A DNA stretch of 5,514 nucleotides. Source: Candidatus Nitrosopumilus sp. Lineage in GTDB: Archaea > Thermoproteota > Nitrososphaeria > Nitrososphaerales > Nitrosopumilaceae. The DNA is taken from NCBI GenBank assembly GCA_030637455.1, contig DAOWGL010000032.1, positions 1 through 5,514 of the forward strand, given 5' to 3'. The first letter of the stretch is position 1. Each line of letters begins with the position of its first letter. A program made the translations under genes and the position numbers. Positions 1 to 5,514 of the stretch are shown piece by piece. The notes under the pieces were generated by a model that saw nothing but the letters and a program-made list of their open reading frames with translations, did no database searches and was not told where the DNA came from.

Positions 1-167
1 ACAATTGTAAAACGTTCAATCAGTTTCCTCTTAACTAATCGTTTGATTCTTGAATACACTACAGATGAATTAACATTGATTTTTTTTGATAAACGAGGAA
101 CTGAAATTGAAGCATCATTGGATAATTCTGATAAAATTTGTAAATCTAAGTCATCTACTTTTGCCGT
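1..167 (-). CDS. Lrp/AsnC-family transcriptional regulator, N-terminal part (partial, runs off left edge)
   Basis: This is the N-terminal DNA-binding part of an Lrp/AsnC-type regulator; such proteins bind promoters as dimers or octamers and often respond to amino acids through a C-terminal RAM domain, which lies outside the window. Reading the minus strand from 167 gives 55 codons, beginning TAKVDDLDLQILSELSNDAS. The family hallmark is visible: 'DDLDLQIL' as helix 1, then 'ISVPRLSKKINVNSSVVYSRIKRL' spread over residues 21-44 as the helix-turn-helix, then 'KRKLIERFTI', the usual run into the first beta strand. The frame has no ATG, GTG or TTG where the family normally starts: TAG (170-168) is followed directly by ACG (167-165). 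An AGGTG (178-174) lies 6 bases before ACG, a good Shine-Dalgarno match, so ACG initiation, a sequencing error or start-codon loss are all possible. The only in-frame GTG lies inside the HTH and is too late. The family call is firm; the start is not. Confidence 0.82.
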
Positions 168-173
168 CTAAAA

Positions 174-178
174 CACCT
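174..178 (-). promoter_or_regulatory. Shine-Dalgarno sequence supporting a non-canonical ACG start
   Basis: The minus strand reads AGGTG here, complementary to the CACCU core at the 3' end of 16S rRNA, with 6 bases between it and ACG at 167. This spacing is right for initiation at or next to ACG and is the main evidence that translation of the Lrp/AsnC gene begins there even though the codon is not standard. Confidence 0.45.
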
Positions 179-189
179 GAGTCGATCTA

Positions 190-200
190 GTTTTCTGGAT
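190..200. repeat. 11-bp motif, copy 1 (upstream of the Lrp/AsnC gene)
   Basis: Plus strand GTTTTCTGGAT (minus strand ATCCAGAAAAC), repeated exactly at 1349-1359 upstream of asd in the same orientation relative to its gene. Here it lies directly downstream of the putative TATA box and overlaps the expected position of RNA polymerase, which would suit a repressor site. A role as an operator is inference. Confidence 0.4.
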
Positions 201-209
201 CTTATAAAG
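201..209 (-). promoter_or_regulatory. Putative TATA box for the Lrp/AsnC gene
   Basis: The minus strand reads CTTTATAAG, close to the archaeal TATA consensus. Its centre is about 38 bases upstream of the apparent ACG start. With the usual spacing of about 26 bases from box centre to start site, transcription would begin near 179, giving a leader of about 12 bases that just includes the AGGTG. It lies between the end of asd and the regulator, so the regulator could be transcribed independently of asd. Assigned by pattern and spacing only. Confidence 0.4.
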
Positions 210-238
210 TTATTATTGTAAAAATTGCAATAAATTCT

Positions 239-1315
239 CTAAATCTTGCCTTTTTTGTATAACATCTCTGCCAACAAAACTGCTCCTTTTGCTGAACCCA
301 TTTTTTTGTTGTGAGAAAACAACATGTATTTCAAACCGTTATCAAATAATTCTTCAGTTTCAACTCTTCCAATTGTTGTAGTCATTCCATCTCCAACACT
401 CCTTTCCATTCTTGGTTGAGGTCTAGTTGGATCTTCATGAAATGCATAGTATTTTTCAGGAGCAGATGGTAACCCAGCTACTGAGATGTCTTTGTTACAT
501 TGATCATAGGTCTCTTTTGCTTTTGCAGGATCAATTTTTTCTGTAGTCTCAACAAAAACTGATTCTGTATGTCCATCTATTACGGGAACTCTGGTACAAG
601 TACAACTAATTCTAATATCTGCATCTTTAATTTTTCCATCTACTATCTTGCCTAAAATTTTCCTTGTTTCTAATCTTACTTTACCTTCTTCTTTTGGAAT
701 ATATGGAATAATATTATCAGTAATTCCCATTGCTGACACTCCAGATTTTCCACCTCCAGATATTGCTTGCATTGAAGTCATCATGACTTTTTTTGCACCA
801 TATTTTTCAAGTAATGGTTTTAATGTAATTGCTAAACCTGTTGTAGTACAATTTGGTAATGGAGCTACCCAACCTTTCCAATTTCTATTCTTTTTTTGAG
901 TCTCAAGTAATTCTATTTGTTCATCATTAATTCCTGGAATTAGTATCGGTACATCATCTTCGTATCTATAAGCAGAACTTGTAGAGACAACTGGTAAATC
1001 TGCAGCCATCTTAGTTTCTATATCTCTAGCTGCTTCTGATTCTACTGCTGAAAATATTAAATCCAATTGAGAAACATCTAACTCATCAACTGATTTTACT
1101 GTCATTTCTTTGATGTATTCTGGGATTTCACCACCTACATCCCATGCTACAATTCCACTTGCATCTTTAATTGAATCCAGATATTTTTTTCCTGCTGAAC
1201 GTGAAGATGCTGCAATCTGAGTAACTTCAAACCATGGATGATTATTTAATGACTGAACAAATTCCTGACCGACAGAACCTGTAACTCCAATAATTGCCAC
1301 TCTTTTTTTACTCAT
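239..1315 (-). CDS. asd: Aspartate-semialdehyde dehydrogenase
   Basis: Reduces L-4-aspartyl phosphate to aspartate semialdehyde with NADPH, the branch-point step to threonine, methionine, isoleucine and lysine; cytosolic. Numbered from ATG at 1315 (358 residues, normal for the archaeal/fungal-type family): Rossmann motif GVTGSVG at 10-16, NADP-pocket 'SSRSAGKKY' at 37-45, catalytic Cys156 in 'PNCTTT', a glycine-rich 'SGGGKSG' at 186-192, and the dimerization domain with 'RVPVIDGHTESV' at 242-253, whose His249 is the likely acid/base residue. The frame extends to a TTG at 1339, but the ATG at 1315 puts the Rossmann strand at the usual distance from the N terminus and lies about 26 bases from a TATA-like box, fitting a leaderless mRNA; no Shine-Dalgarno is seen. 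A short T-run (minus strand, 223-219) after the stop may aid termination. Malonyl-CoA reductase of some archaea is a relative, so a second role cannot be excluded. Confidence 0.93.
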   Translation of the reverse strand: MSKKRVAIIGVTGSVGQEFVQSLNNHPWFEVTQIAASSRSAGKKYLDSIKDASGIVAWDVGGEIPEYIKEMTVKSVDELDVSQLDLIFSAVESEAARDIETKMAADLPVVSTSSAYRYEDDVPILIPGINDEQIELLETQKKNRNWKGWVAPLPNCTTTGLAITLKPLLEKYGAKKVMMTSMQAISGGGKSGVSAMGITDNIIPYIPKEEGKVRLETRKILGKIVDGKIKDADIRISCTCTRVPVIDGHTESVFVETTEKIDPAKAKETYDQCNKDISVAGLPSAPEKYYAFHEDPTRPQPRMERSVGDGMTTTIGRVETEELFDNGLKYMLFSHNKKMGSAKGAVLLAEMLYKKGKI

Positions 1316-1337
1316 ATTTTGAATATTGATCGCTTTC

Positions 1338-1347
1338 AACTAATAAT
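1338..1347 (-). promoter_or_regulatory. Putative TATA box for asd
   Basis: The minus strand reads GATTATTAGT, a moderate TATA-like sequence centred about 27 bases upstream of the ATG at 1315. That spacing would place transcription start at or next to the ATG, giving a leaderless mRNA, which is common in archaea and agrees with the absence of a Shine-Dalgarno. It also argues against the upstream TTG at 1339, which would fall outside the transcript. Confidence 0.35.
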
Positions 1348-1348
1348 C

Positions 1349-1359
1349 GTTTTCTGGAT
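1349..1359. repeat. 11-bp motif, copy 2 (upstream of asd)
   Basis: Exact second copy of plus-strand GTTTTCTGGAT found at 190-200. On the minus strand it directly precedes the putative asd TATA box, 34-44 bases before the ATG, where archaeal activators or factors overlapping the BRE would bind. It is also within the shared upstream region of the divergent cob operon. Functional role is inferred. Confidence 0.4.
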
Positions 1360-1369
1360 TACCAAAACA

Positions 1370-1377
1370 TACTAAAT
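1370..1377 (+). promoter_or_regulatory. Putative TATA box for the cob operon
   Basis: TACTAAAT, centred about 25 bases before the GTG at 1399. The spacing fits a leaderless transcript beginning at the GTG; no Shine-Dalgarno is visible before it. The match to the TATA consensus is weak and rests mainly on position. The divergent region 1316-1398 shows no other gene or RNA structure that I can recognise. Confidence 0.3.
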
Positions 1378-1398
1378 CAGCCAATTCTATTTGGAACT

Positions 1399-2481
1399 GT
1401 GAAAATACGAACAAGATCCTCGATCATTAACCATATACCGGTGGTTCATGGGGGACGAAATCCTTCACAAAGCATTGATTCACGAATCATTGATTTTAGC
1501 TCAAATGTATCACCTACAGGTACTCCATTAACTGTAAAAAAATTTCTTAAAAAAAATATTGAAAATATCAAACACTATCCAGACTCTAGTTCATCAACGG
1601 TGATTTCAAGCCTAAAAAAATACACAAAATTAGAAAAATCAAATTTAATAGTCGGAAATGGAGCAATTGAAATTCTTTATAATTTCTGTTTTGCATTTTT
1701 ATCTAAAAAAACTAAAGTGTTGATTCCAATTCCAACTTTTCAAGAATATGAAACAGCAGCTAAACTCAATGAATGTCAAATTTCATATTTTAAAACAATG
1801 AATTTGTCTGAAAATCTTGATATTTTTATTTCAAAAATTCCAAAAAATGGATGTGTATTCATTTGTAATCCAAATAATCCAACCGGACAATTGTTATCAA
1901 AAAATCAATTACTTCAAATAATTAAAAAAGCAAAAAAACTATCTACAATTGTATTTTTAGATGAATGTTTTATAGAAATGGTTCCAGAATCAAATGAATC
2001 AATAATATCATATGTTAAAAATTACAAGAATCTTTTTGTTTTACGTTCATTAACTAAATCATTTGCATTACCTGGAATTCGTATTGGATATGCAGCAGGC
2101 TCAAAAGAAATTGTTGATATTTTAAAAAAAATACAAATACCCTGGAGTGTAAATTCGTTAGCTCAAGATGCAGCAAACATTGTCCTTAAAAATAAATCTC
2201 ACCTTGTTAAATCAAATTCTGTAATTAAAAAAGAATTAATTTTCTTGACAAATAAAATTAATAAATTAAATGGATTTGATTGTGATGATTCTTCAACAAA
2301 TTTTATTTTAATAAAAACAAAAAAAGATTCAACTCAATTACAAAAGAAATTACTTGGACACAAAATTTTGATTAGAGACTGTAAAAATTTTAGAGGCTTA
2401 GACAATCATCATATTAGAATTGCTGTTAAATCTCATAAGGACAATCTAAAACTTGTAAATGTATTGGAGAAAATAAAATGA
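1399..2481 (+). CDS. cobD: L-threonine-O-3-phosphate decarboxylase / HisC-like aminotransferase
   Basis: A fold-type I PLP enzyme of the histidinol-phosphate aminotransferase group. In cobalamin operons this member decarboxylates threonine phosphate to (R)-1-amino-2-propanol O-2-phosphate, the linker that CbiB attaches. Visible features of the 360 residues: N-terminal 'VVHGG' (15-19) and 'IDFSSNVSP' (31-39), typical of CobD; 'NPNNPTG' at 157-163; Asp188 ('FLDECF'), which should contact the PLP pyridine nitrogen; the PLP-lysine Lys220 in 'SLTKSFALPGIRIG', with Arg228 as a likely phosphate contact; and Arg340 in 'HIRIAV', the expected carboxylate-binding arginine. Start is GTG; no better in-frame start lies near it. 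It is first in the operon and overlaps the next gene by 4 bases (ATGA). The gene is lysine- and A-rich even for this genome. Sequence alone does not fully separate CobD from HisC; the neighbours decide it. Confidence 0.83.
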   Translation: MKIRTRSSIINHIPVVHGGRNPSQSIDSRIIDFSSNVSPTGTPLTVKKFLKKNIENIKHYPDSSSSTVISSLKKYTKLEKSNLIVGNGAIEILYNFCFAFLSKKTKVLIPIPTFQEYETAAKLNECQISYFKTMNLSENLDIFISKIPKNGCVFICNPNNPTGQLLSKNQLLQIIKKAKKLSTIVFLDECFIEMVPESNESIISYVKNYKNLFVLRSLTKSFALPGIRIGYAAGSKEIVDILKKIQIPWSVNSLAQDAANIVLKNKSHLVKSNSVIKKELIFLTNKINKLNGFDCDDSSTNFILIKTKKDSTQLQKKLLGHKILIRDCKNFRGLDNHHIRIAVKSHKDNLKLVNVLEKIK

Positions 2482-3317
2482 AATCTTTGATGATTCAAGG
2501 TACTTCTTCTGGAGCTGGAAAAACAACGTTAGTGGCAGCGCTTTGCAGAATTTTTTCTGATAAAGGTTACAGTGTTGCACCTTACAAATCTCAAAATATG
2601 TCCAATTTTGCATATGTTACGCCTGAATTTGAGATTTCTCGTGCTCAGGCAATTCAGGCTATTGGTTCAAGATGTGAAATTACTCCTGATCTAAATCCAA
2701 TTTTACTAAAACCAATAGGCAACTACAACAGTATTGTATATCTAAATGGAAAACGATACAAGAAAATGCACGCAAAAGAATACTATGAAAAATTTGTAAA
2801 TCATAAAGGAATTGATGTTGCAGTAAAATCTCTTAAAACTTTGCAAAAAAACTATGATTTAGTTATTTTAGAAGGTGCAGGCTCTCCGGCTGAAATTAAT
2901 TTACAAAAATTTGATATTGCAAACATGAAAATTGCTCACAAAGCAAATGCTTCTGTATTATTGGTTTCAGATATTGACAGAGGCGGTTCTTTTGCAAGCC
3001 TTGTTGGAACGATGGCTTTAATTGAAAAAAAATATCAAAAACTTGTAAAAGGTTTCATCTTTAACAAATTTAGAGGAGATTTAGACGTACTAAAACCTGG
3101 ATTTCAAAAACTCAAAAATATTACAAAAATACCTGTCCTGGGTACTATTCCATTAATTCCATTAGATTTACCTGAAGAGGATTCACTTAATGCCATTCCT
3201 AAAGATATTCAATGGACTAAGAGAAATATTTCAAAAATTGATGATGAATTAAATAAATTGGCAAAAACTGTCAAATCAAATATTGATATAAAATCTATAG
3301 AGAAGATGTTACAATGA
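2478..3317 (+). CDS. cobQ: Cobyric acid synthase, synthetase domain only (no GATase domain)
   Basis: CobQ/CbiP amidates the b, d, e and g side chains of adenosyl-cobyrinic acid a,c-diamide to give adenosylcobyric acid, using ATP and normally glutamine. The 279 residues match the N-terminal dethiobiotin-synthetase-like domain: P-loop GTSSGAGKTT at 8-17, 'PYKSQNMSNF' at 35-44, 'EISRAQAIQA' at 52-61, 'LEGAGSPAEINL' at 131-142, 'SDIDRGGSFASLVGT' at 164-178 and 'FNKFRGD' at 195-201. From about 255 it has the linker helix ('DDELNKLAKTV...') that normally leads into the class I glutamine amidotransferase domain, then stops. Known CobQ proteins are about 480-510 residues, so the whole GATase half with its catalytic Cys and His is missing. 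The next gene begins in the stop codon, leaving no decayed remnant. GGAG at 2466-2469 is a suitable ribosome site. The family call is strong; how nitrogen is supplied is open. Confidence 0.87.
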   Translation: MKSLMIQGTSSGAGKTTLVAALCRIFSDKGYSVAPYKSQNMSNFAYVTPEFEISRAQAIQAIGSRCEITPDLNPILLKPIGNYNSIVYLNGKRYKKMHAKEYYEKFVNHKGIDVAVKSLKTLQKNYDLVILEGAGSPAEINLQKFDIANMKIAHKANASVLLVSDIDRGGSFASLVGTMALIEKKYQKLVKGFIFNKFRGDLDVLKPGFQKLKNITKIPVLGTIPLIPLDLPEEDSLNAIPKDIQWTKRNISKIDDELNKLAKTVKSNIDIKSIEKMLQ

Positions 3318-4285
3318 TCATTGAATCTATTTTTGTAATTGGATTAGCTATTTTACTTGATTTCAAATTTGGAGATCCTAAAAATAAATATCATCCTACA
3401 GCTTGGATTGGAACTTTAATTGCTAAACTTACTCCTCTAGCAAAAAATGAAAATCATACGATAGAAAAATTTGGTGGTGTCTGTGTTGTTACTATTACTT
3501 CTGGTTTAGTTGTTGTACTACTTTATGCATTGAATATTGGAATTACTTTGATAACTATTGATTATGTGCTACTGATTGTTTCTGTAATTGTTGGTGGGTT
3601 GTTATTAAAAACTACAATTGCCATTCATGGAATGGAAAAACATGCAAAATCTGTTATAAAATCTTTGGATGATGATAATCTAGATTTGGCAAGAACTCAT
3701 CTGTCTATGATTGTTAAGCGAAATACCAAAAATTTAGACAAAAACCATGTACTTTCAGGCGTGCTTGAAAGTATAAGTGAAAATACAGTTGATGGAATCA
3801 CTGGGCCATTATTCTATTATGCTCTTCTTGGATTACCTGGAGCATTTGTATATCGTGTAATTAACACTGCAGATTCAATGATTGGATACAAGACTGATAT
3901 TTTCAAAAACGTTGGTTGGTTTGCAGCGACTTGCGACAGTATTCTAAATTACATTCCATCTAGACTAACAGGGATAATAATGATAATTTCTGCTGCAATT
4001 TTACAAAACAATTGGAAAGAATCCTACAAAATAATGATCAGAGATGGTAAAAAAACTGAAAGTCCTAATGCTGGATATCCTATGGCTGCTTTAGCTGGAG
4101 CTTTAGAAACAAAATTTGAAAAAATCAACCATTACAAACTAGGTGATGGTGAAATTATTCTAACAAAAGAACATGTACATTCTGCAATCTCCATAATGAA
4201 ACTTACTTCTGTACTATTTTTTGGAATTGTTTCTGTTCCAATAATTTCTATTTTATCTATTCTAGGATGGTGGATGCATGTTTAA
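3314..4285 (+). CDS. cbiB: Adenosylcobinamide-phosphate synthase (CbiB)
   Basis: Integral membrane enzyme that couples adenosylcobyric acid to aminopropanol phosphate, giving adenosylcobinamide phosphate. The 323 residues, normal for the family, show the CbiB signatures in order: 'DFKFGDPKNKYHPTAWIG' at 16-33 (the usual D...GDP...HP pattern), 'ESISENTVDGITGPLFYYALLG' around 152-173, 'NTADSMIGYK' at 184-193, and 'SPNAGYPMAALAGALE' at 250-265. Hydrophobic stretches suited to membrane segments occur near 3-16, 55-75, 80-100, 165-181, 217-231 and 297-319. It starts in an ATGA overlap with cobQ, so its translation is probably coupled; only a weak purine run (about 3299-3305) precedes it. It uses the products of both upstream genes, which supports the CobD reading of the first gene. 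Confidence 0.94.
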   Translation: MIIESIFVIGLAILLDFKFGDPKNKYHPTAWIGTLIAKLTPLAKNENHTIEKFGGVCVVTITSGLVVVLLYALNIGITLITIDYVLLIVSVIVGGLLLKTTIAIHGMEKHAKSVIKSLDDDNLDLARTHLSMIVKRNTKNLDKNHVLSGVLESISENTVDGITGPLFYYALLGLPGAFVYRVINTADSMIGYKTDIFKNVGWFAATCDSILNYIPSRLTGIIMIISAAILQNNWKESYKIMIRDGKKTESPNAGYPMAALAGALETKFEKINHYKLGDGEIILTKEHVHSAISIMKLTSVLFFGIVSVPIISILSILGWWMHV

Positions 4286-5003
4286 AGAAATTGGATCTGT
4301 TTTTTCATTTTTAACAATATTTCCGTCAACAAATGCTTCGTTAGATAATATTGCAAAATACATGTTCATGTTTCCTGTAGTTGGAATTGCTATTGGACTT
4401 TTAGTTGGTTCATTAGGTTTTGGATTATCTTTCATCTTAGAACCTTTGTTGGTTAGTTTGTTAGTTGTTGCATCTATTGCAATAGTTACTGGAATACATC
4501 ATGCAGATGGTTTGGCTGATTTTGCAGATGGATTGATGGTAAAAGGATCAAAAGATAAAAAACTCAAAGCTATGAAAGATCTTTCTACTGGTTCAGCAGG
4601 TATTGTCACTATTGTATTATACCTTATTGGTTTGATAATTACTATTTCTCTTACAAGTGGATTTGATTTGTTTAAGGCAATTTTAATTAGTGAAATTTTA
4701 GCAAAGTTTTCAATGGTTTTGATGGCTAGCTTAGGCAAATCAGCTTCATTAGGCTCAAATTCCCCTTTTGTTAAATTTATGAAAGATAAGAAAAAACTCA
4801 CTGCAGCATTTCTTATCATGCTTATTCCTGTAATTGTAATTGGTGAAACAACAGGCTTGATAATGCTTGGTGTAACTATTGTTTTGACTATATTCCTCTT
4901 GGTTTTGTCAACTCGTAGTTTTGGTGGAATTACTGGTGATGTACTGGGAGCTACTAACGAATTTACTCGATTAGCTTCTTTGATGGTGTTTGTTTCAATA
5001 TGA
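4278..5003 (+). CDS. cobS: Adenosylcobinamide-GDP ribazoletransferase (cobalamin synthase)
   Basis: Membrane enzyme of the last assembly step: joins adenosylcobinamide-GDP to alpha-ribazole or its 5'-phosphate, releasing GMP and forming adenosylcobalamin (phosphate). The 241 residues show the family motifs: 'FLTIFP' at 11-16, 'FPVVGIAIG' at 32-40, the metal-binding 'TGIHHADGLADFADGL' at 71-86 with Asp77, Asp81 and Asp84, 'MKDLSTGSAG' at 99-108 and the C-terminal 'GGITGDVLGATNE' at 216-228. Several hydrophobic segments (about 29-52, 55-72, 108-125, 174-190, 192-211) fit a polytopic membrane protein. It overlaps cbiB by 8 bases; GGATGG and GGTGGA sequences at 4265-4274 may serve the ribosome. 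Length is typical (about 240-260), and no key motif is missing. Confidence 0.94.
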   Translation: MFKEIGSVFSFLTIFPSTNASLDNIAKYMFMFPVVGIAIGLLVGSLGFGLSFILEPLLVSLLVVASIAIVTGIHHADGLADFADGLMVKGSKDKKLKAMKDLSTGSAGIVTIVLYLIGLIITISLTSGFDLFKAILISEILAKFSMVLMASLGKSASLGSNSPFVKFMKDKKKLTAAFLIMLIPVIVIGETTGLIMLGVTIVLTIFLLVLSTRSFGGITGDVLGATNEFTRLASLMVFVSI

Positions 5004-5514
5004 TTGGTCTTGTAATGGCTGGTGGTAAAGGTACTAGAATGAATTTGGATGATGAAAAATTATTACTCAAATTTAAAAAACCTGTAATTCTTCATGTAAT
5101 TGATTCATTAAAAAATTCAAACTCTTTTTCAAAAATTCTAGCCGTTACTAGTTGTAATTCTCCAAAGACAAAAAAATTACTAGAAGAAAATGATATTGAA
5201 ACTTTTGATACATCTGGAATTGGTTATGTGGAAGATCTAAATTCAACATTAAAAATCATCAATGATCATGTTTTAGTTACATCTGGTGATTTGCCTTTAC
5301 TTGATGAAGAAATAATCAAAAAAATTATCAATCAATTTGATCCTAAAAAAACTTGGACTAGTATTCTTGTAACTAACAAACTCTTAACCACTCTTGGTTT
5401 AGAGTCTGATTTCTCTGTTGATTTTGATGGTCAAATATGTCATTACACTGGAATTTCTTTGGTAAATTCAGAAAGAATTTCTTCTCTAGAAAATTTGGAT
5501 GAAAATTATATCAT
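5000..5514 (+). CDS. cobY: GTP:adenosylcobinamide-phosphate guanylyltransferase (partial, runs off right edge)
   Basis: Archaeal replacement for bacterial CobU: transfers GMP from GTP to adenosylcobinamide phosphate, making the substrate of CobS. It is a cytosolic nucleotidyltransferase with no kinase activity. The first 171 residues are present: nucleotide-binding signature 'MAGGKGTRM' at 6-14, 'EKLLLKFKKP' at 19-28, 'TSCNSPKTKK' at 50-59, 'TSGIGYVEDLN' at 71-81, a highly typical CobY motif, and 'VTSGDLPLLDEE' at 93-104 with Asp97 as a likely metal ligand. Members are about 195-205 residues, so some 25-35 codons lie beyond the edge. Start is the ATG in the ATGA overlap with cobS, preceded by GGTG at 4985-4988. 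The pairing with cobS makes the function nearly certain. Confidence 0.92.
   Translation, partial: MIGLVMAGGKGTRMNLDDEKLLLKFKKPVILHVIDSLKNSNSFSKILAVTSCNSPKTKKLLEENDIETFDTSGIGYVEDLNSTLKIINDHVLVTSGDLPLLDEEIIKKIINQFDPKKTWTSILVTNKLLTTLGLESDFSVDFDGQICHYTGISLVNSERISSLENLDENYI

Noticed and set aside
1..170. Plus-strand open frame at the left edge, ending in TAA at 169-171
   Set aside because: The minus-strand reading of the same bases gives a clear Lrp/AsnC helix-turn-helix, whereas the plus-strand peptide resembles nothing.
648..899. Plus-strand open frame of 83 codons inside asd
   Set aside because: It lies wholly antisense to a well-supported asd with catalytic motifs; the peptide has no recognisable domain and no ribosome site, so it is a shadow frame.
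1316..1339. N-terminal extension of asd to the TTG at 1339
   Set aside because: It would add 8 residues before the Rossmann strand that the family normally lacks, and the TATA-like box spacing favours the ATG at 1315.
1316..1398. Cobalamin riboswitch upstream of the cob operon
   Set aside because: The region is only 83 bases, lacks a B12-box-like sequence or visible stem-loops, and this riboswitch class is essentially bacterial.
1399..2481. Possible foreign origin of the A-rich, lysine-rich cobD
   Set aside because: The extra A-richness is modest against an already AT-rich background, and the gene is tightly coupled to the rest of the operon, so composition alone does not support transfer.
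4499..4819. Minus-strand open frame of 106 codons inside cobS
   Set aside because: It is antisense to the conserved metal-binding part of cobS and has no recognisable motif; its openness follows from the codon bias of cobS.
1..5514. CRISPR arrays, insertion sequences, tRNA or rRNA genes
   Set aside because: No spaced direct repeats, terminal inverted repeats, transposase motifs or tRNA-like cloverleaf sequences were seen; nearly all of the window is accounted for by conserved metabolic genes.

Overview
The window looks like part of a low-GC genome of an ammonia-oxidizing archaeon (Nitrososphaerota/Thaumarchaeota, probably Nitrosopumilus-like). The basis is the use of CobY, the archaeal-type GTP:adenosylcobinamide-phosphate guanylyltransferase, instead of bacterial CobU, together with archaeal-style AT-rich promoters placed for leaderless mRNAs, strong A/T bias, and protein sequences that resemble thaumarchaeal ones from memory. 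No database search was possible, so the taxonomic call is inference.

Layout: two minus-strand genes lie on the left. Bases 1-167 hold the N-terminal 55 codons of an Lrp/AsnC-family regulator that runs off the left edge. It is not obvious in an ATG-based ORF scan because its frame has no ATG/GTG/TTG at the expected start. Bases 239-1315 hold aspartate-semialdehyde dehydrogenase (asd). An 83-base divergent promoter region (1316-1398) separates asd from a plus-strand operon running to the right edge: cobD-like aminotransferase/decarboxylase (1399-2481), a short cobQ (2478-3317), cbiB (3314-4285), cobS (4278-5003) and the first 171 codons of cobY (5000-5514, cut by the edge). Every junction in this operon overlaps: three ATGA four-base overlaps and one of eight bases.

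The operon encodes the late part of adenosylcobalamin synthesis. CobQ amidates adenosyl-cobyrinic acid diamide to cobyric acid. CobD makes the aminopropanol-phosphate linker. CbiB attaches the linker to give adenosylcobinamide phosphate, CobY activates it with GTP, and CobS joins it to the lower-ligand nucleotide.

The points most worth a second look are: CobQ ends cleanly at the boundary where its glutaminase (GATase) domain should begin; the Lrp/AsnC gene appears to start at ACG directly after an in-frame TAG; and an exact 11-bp motif is shared by the upstream regions of asd and the regulator.
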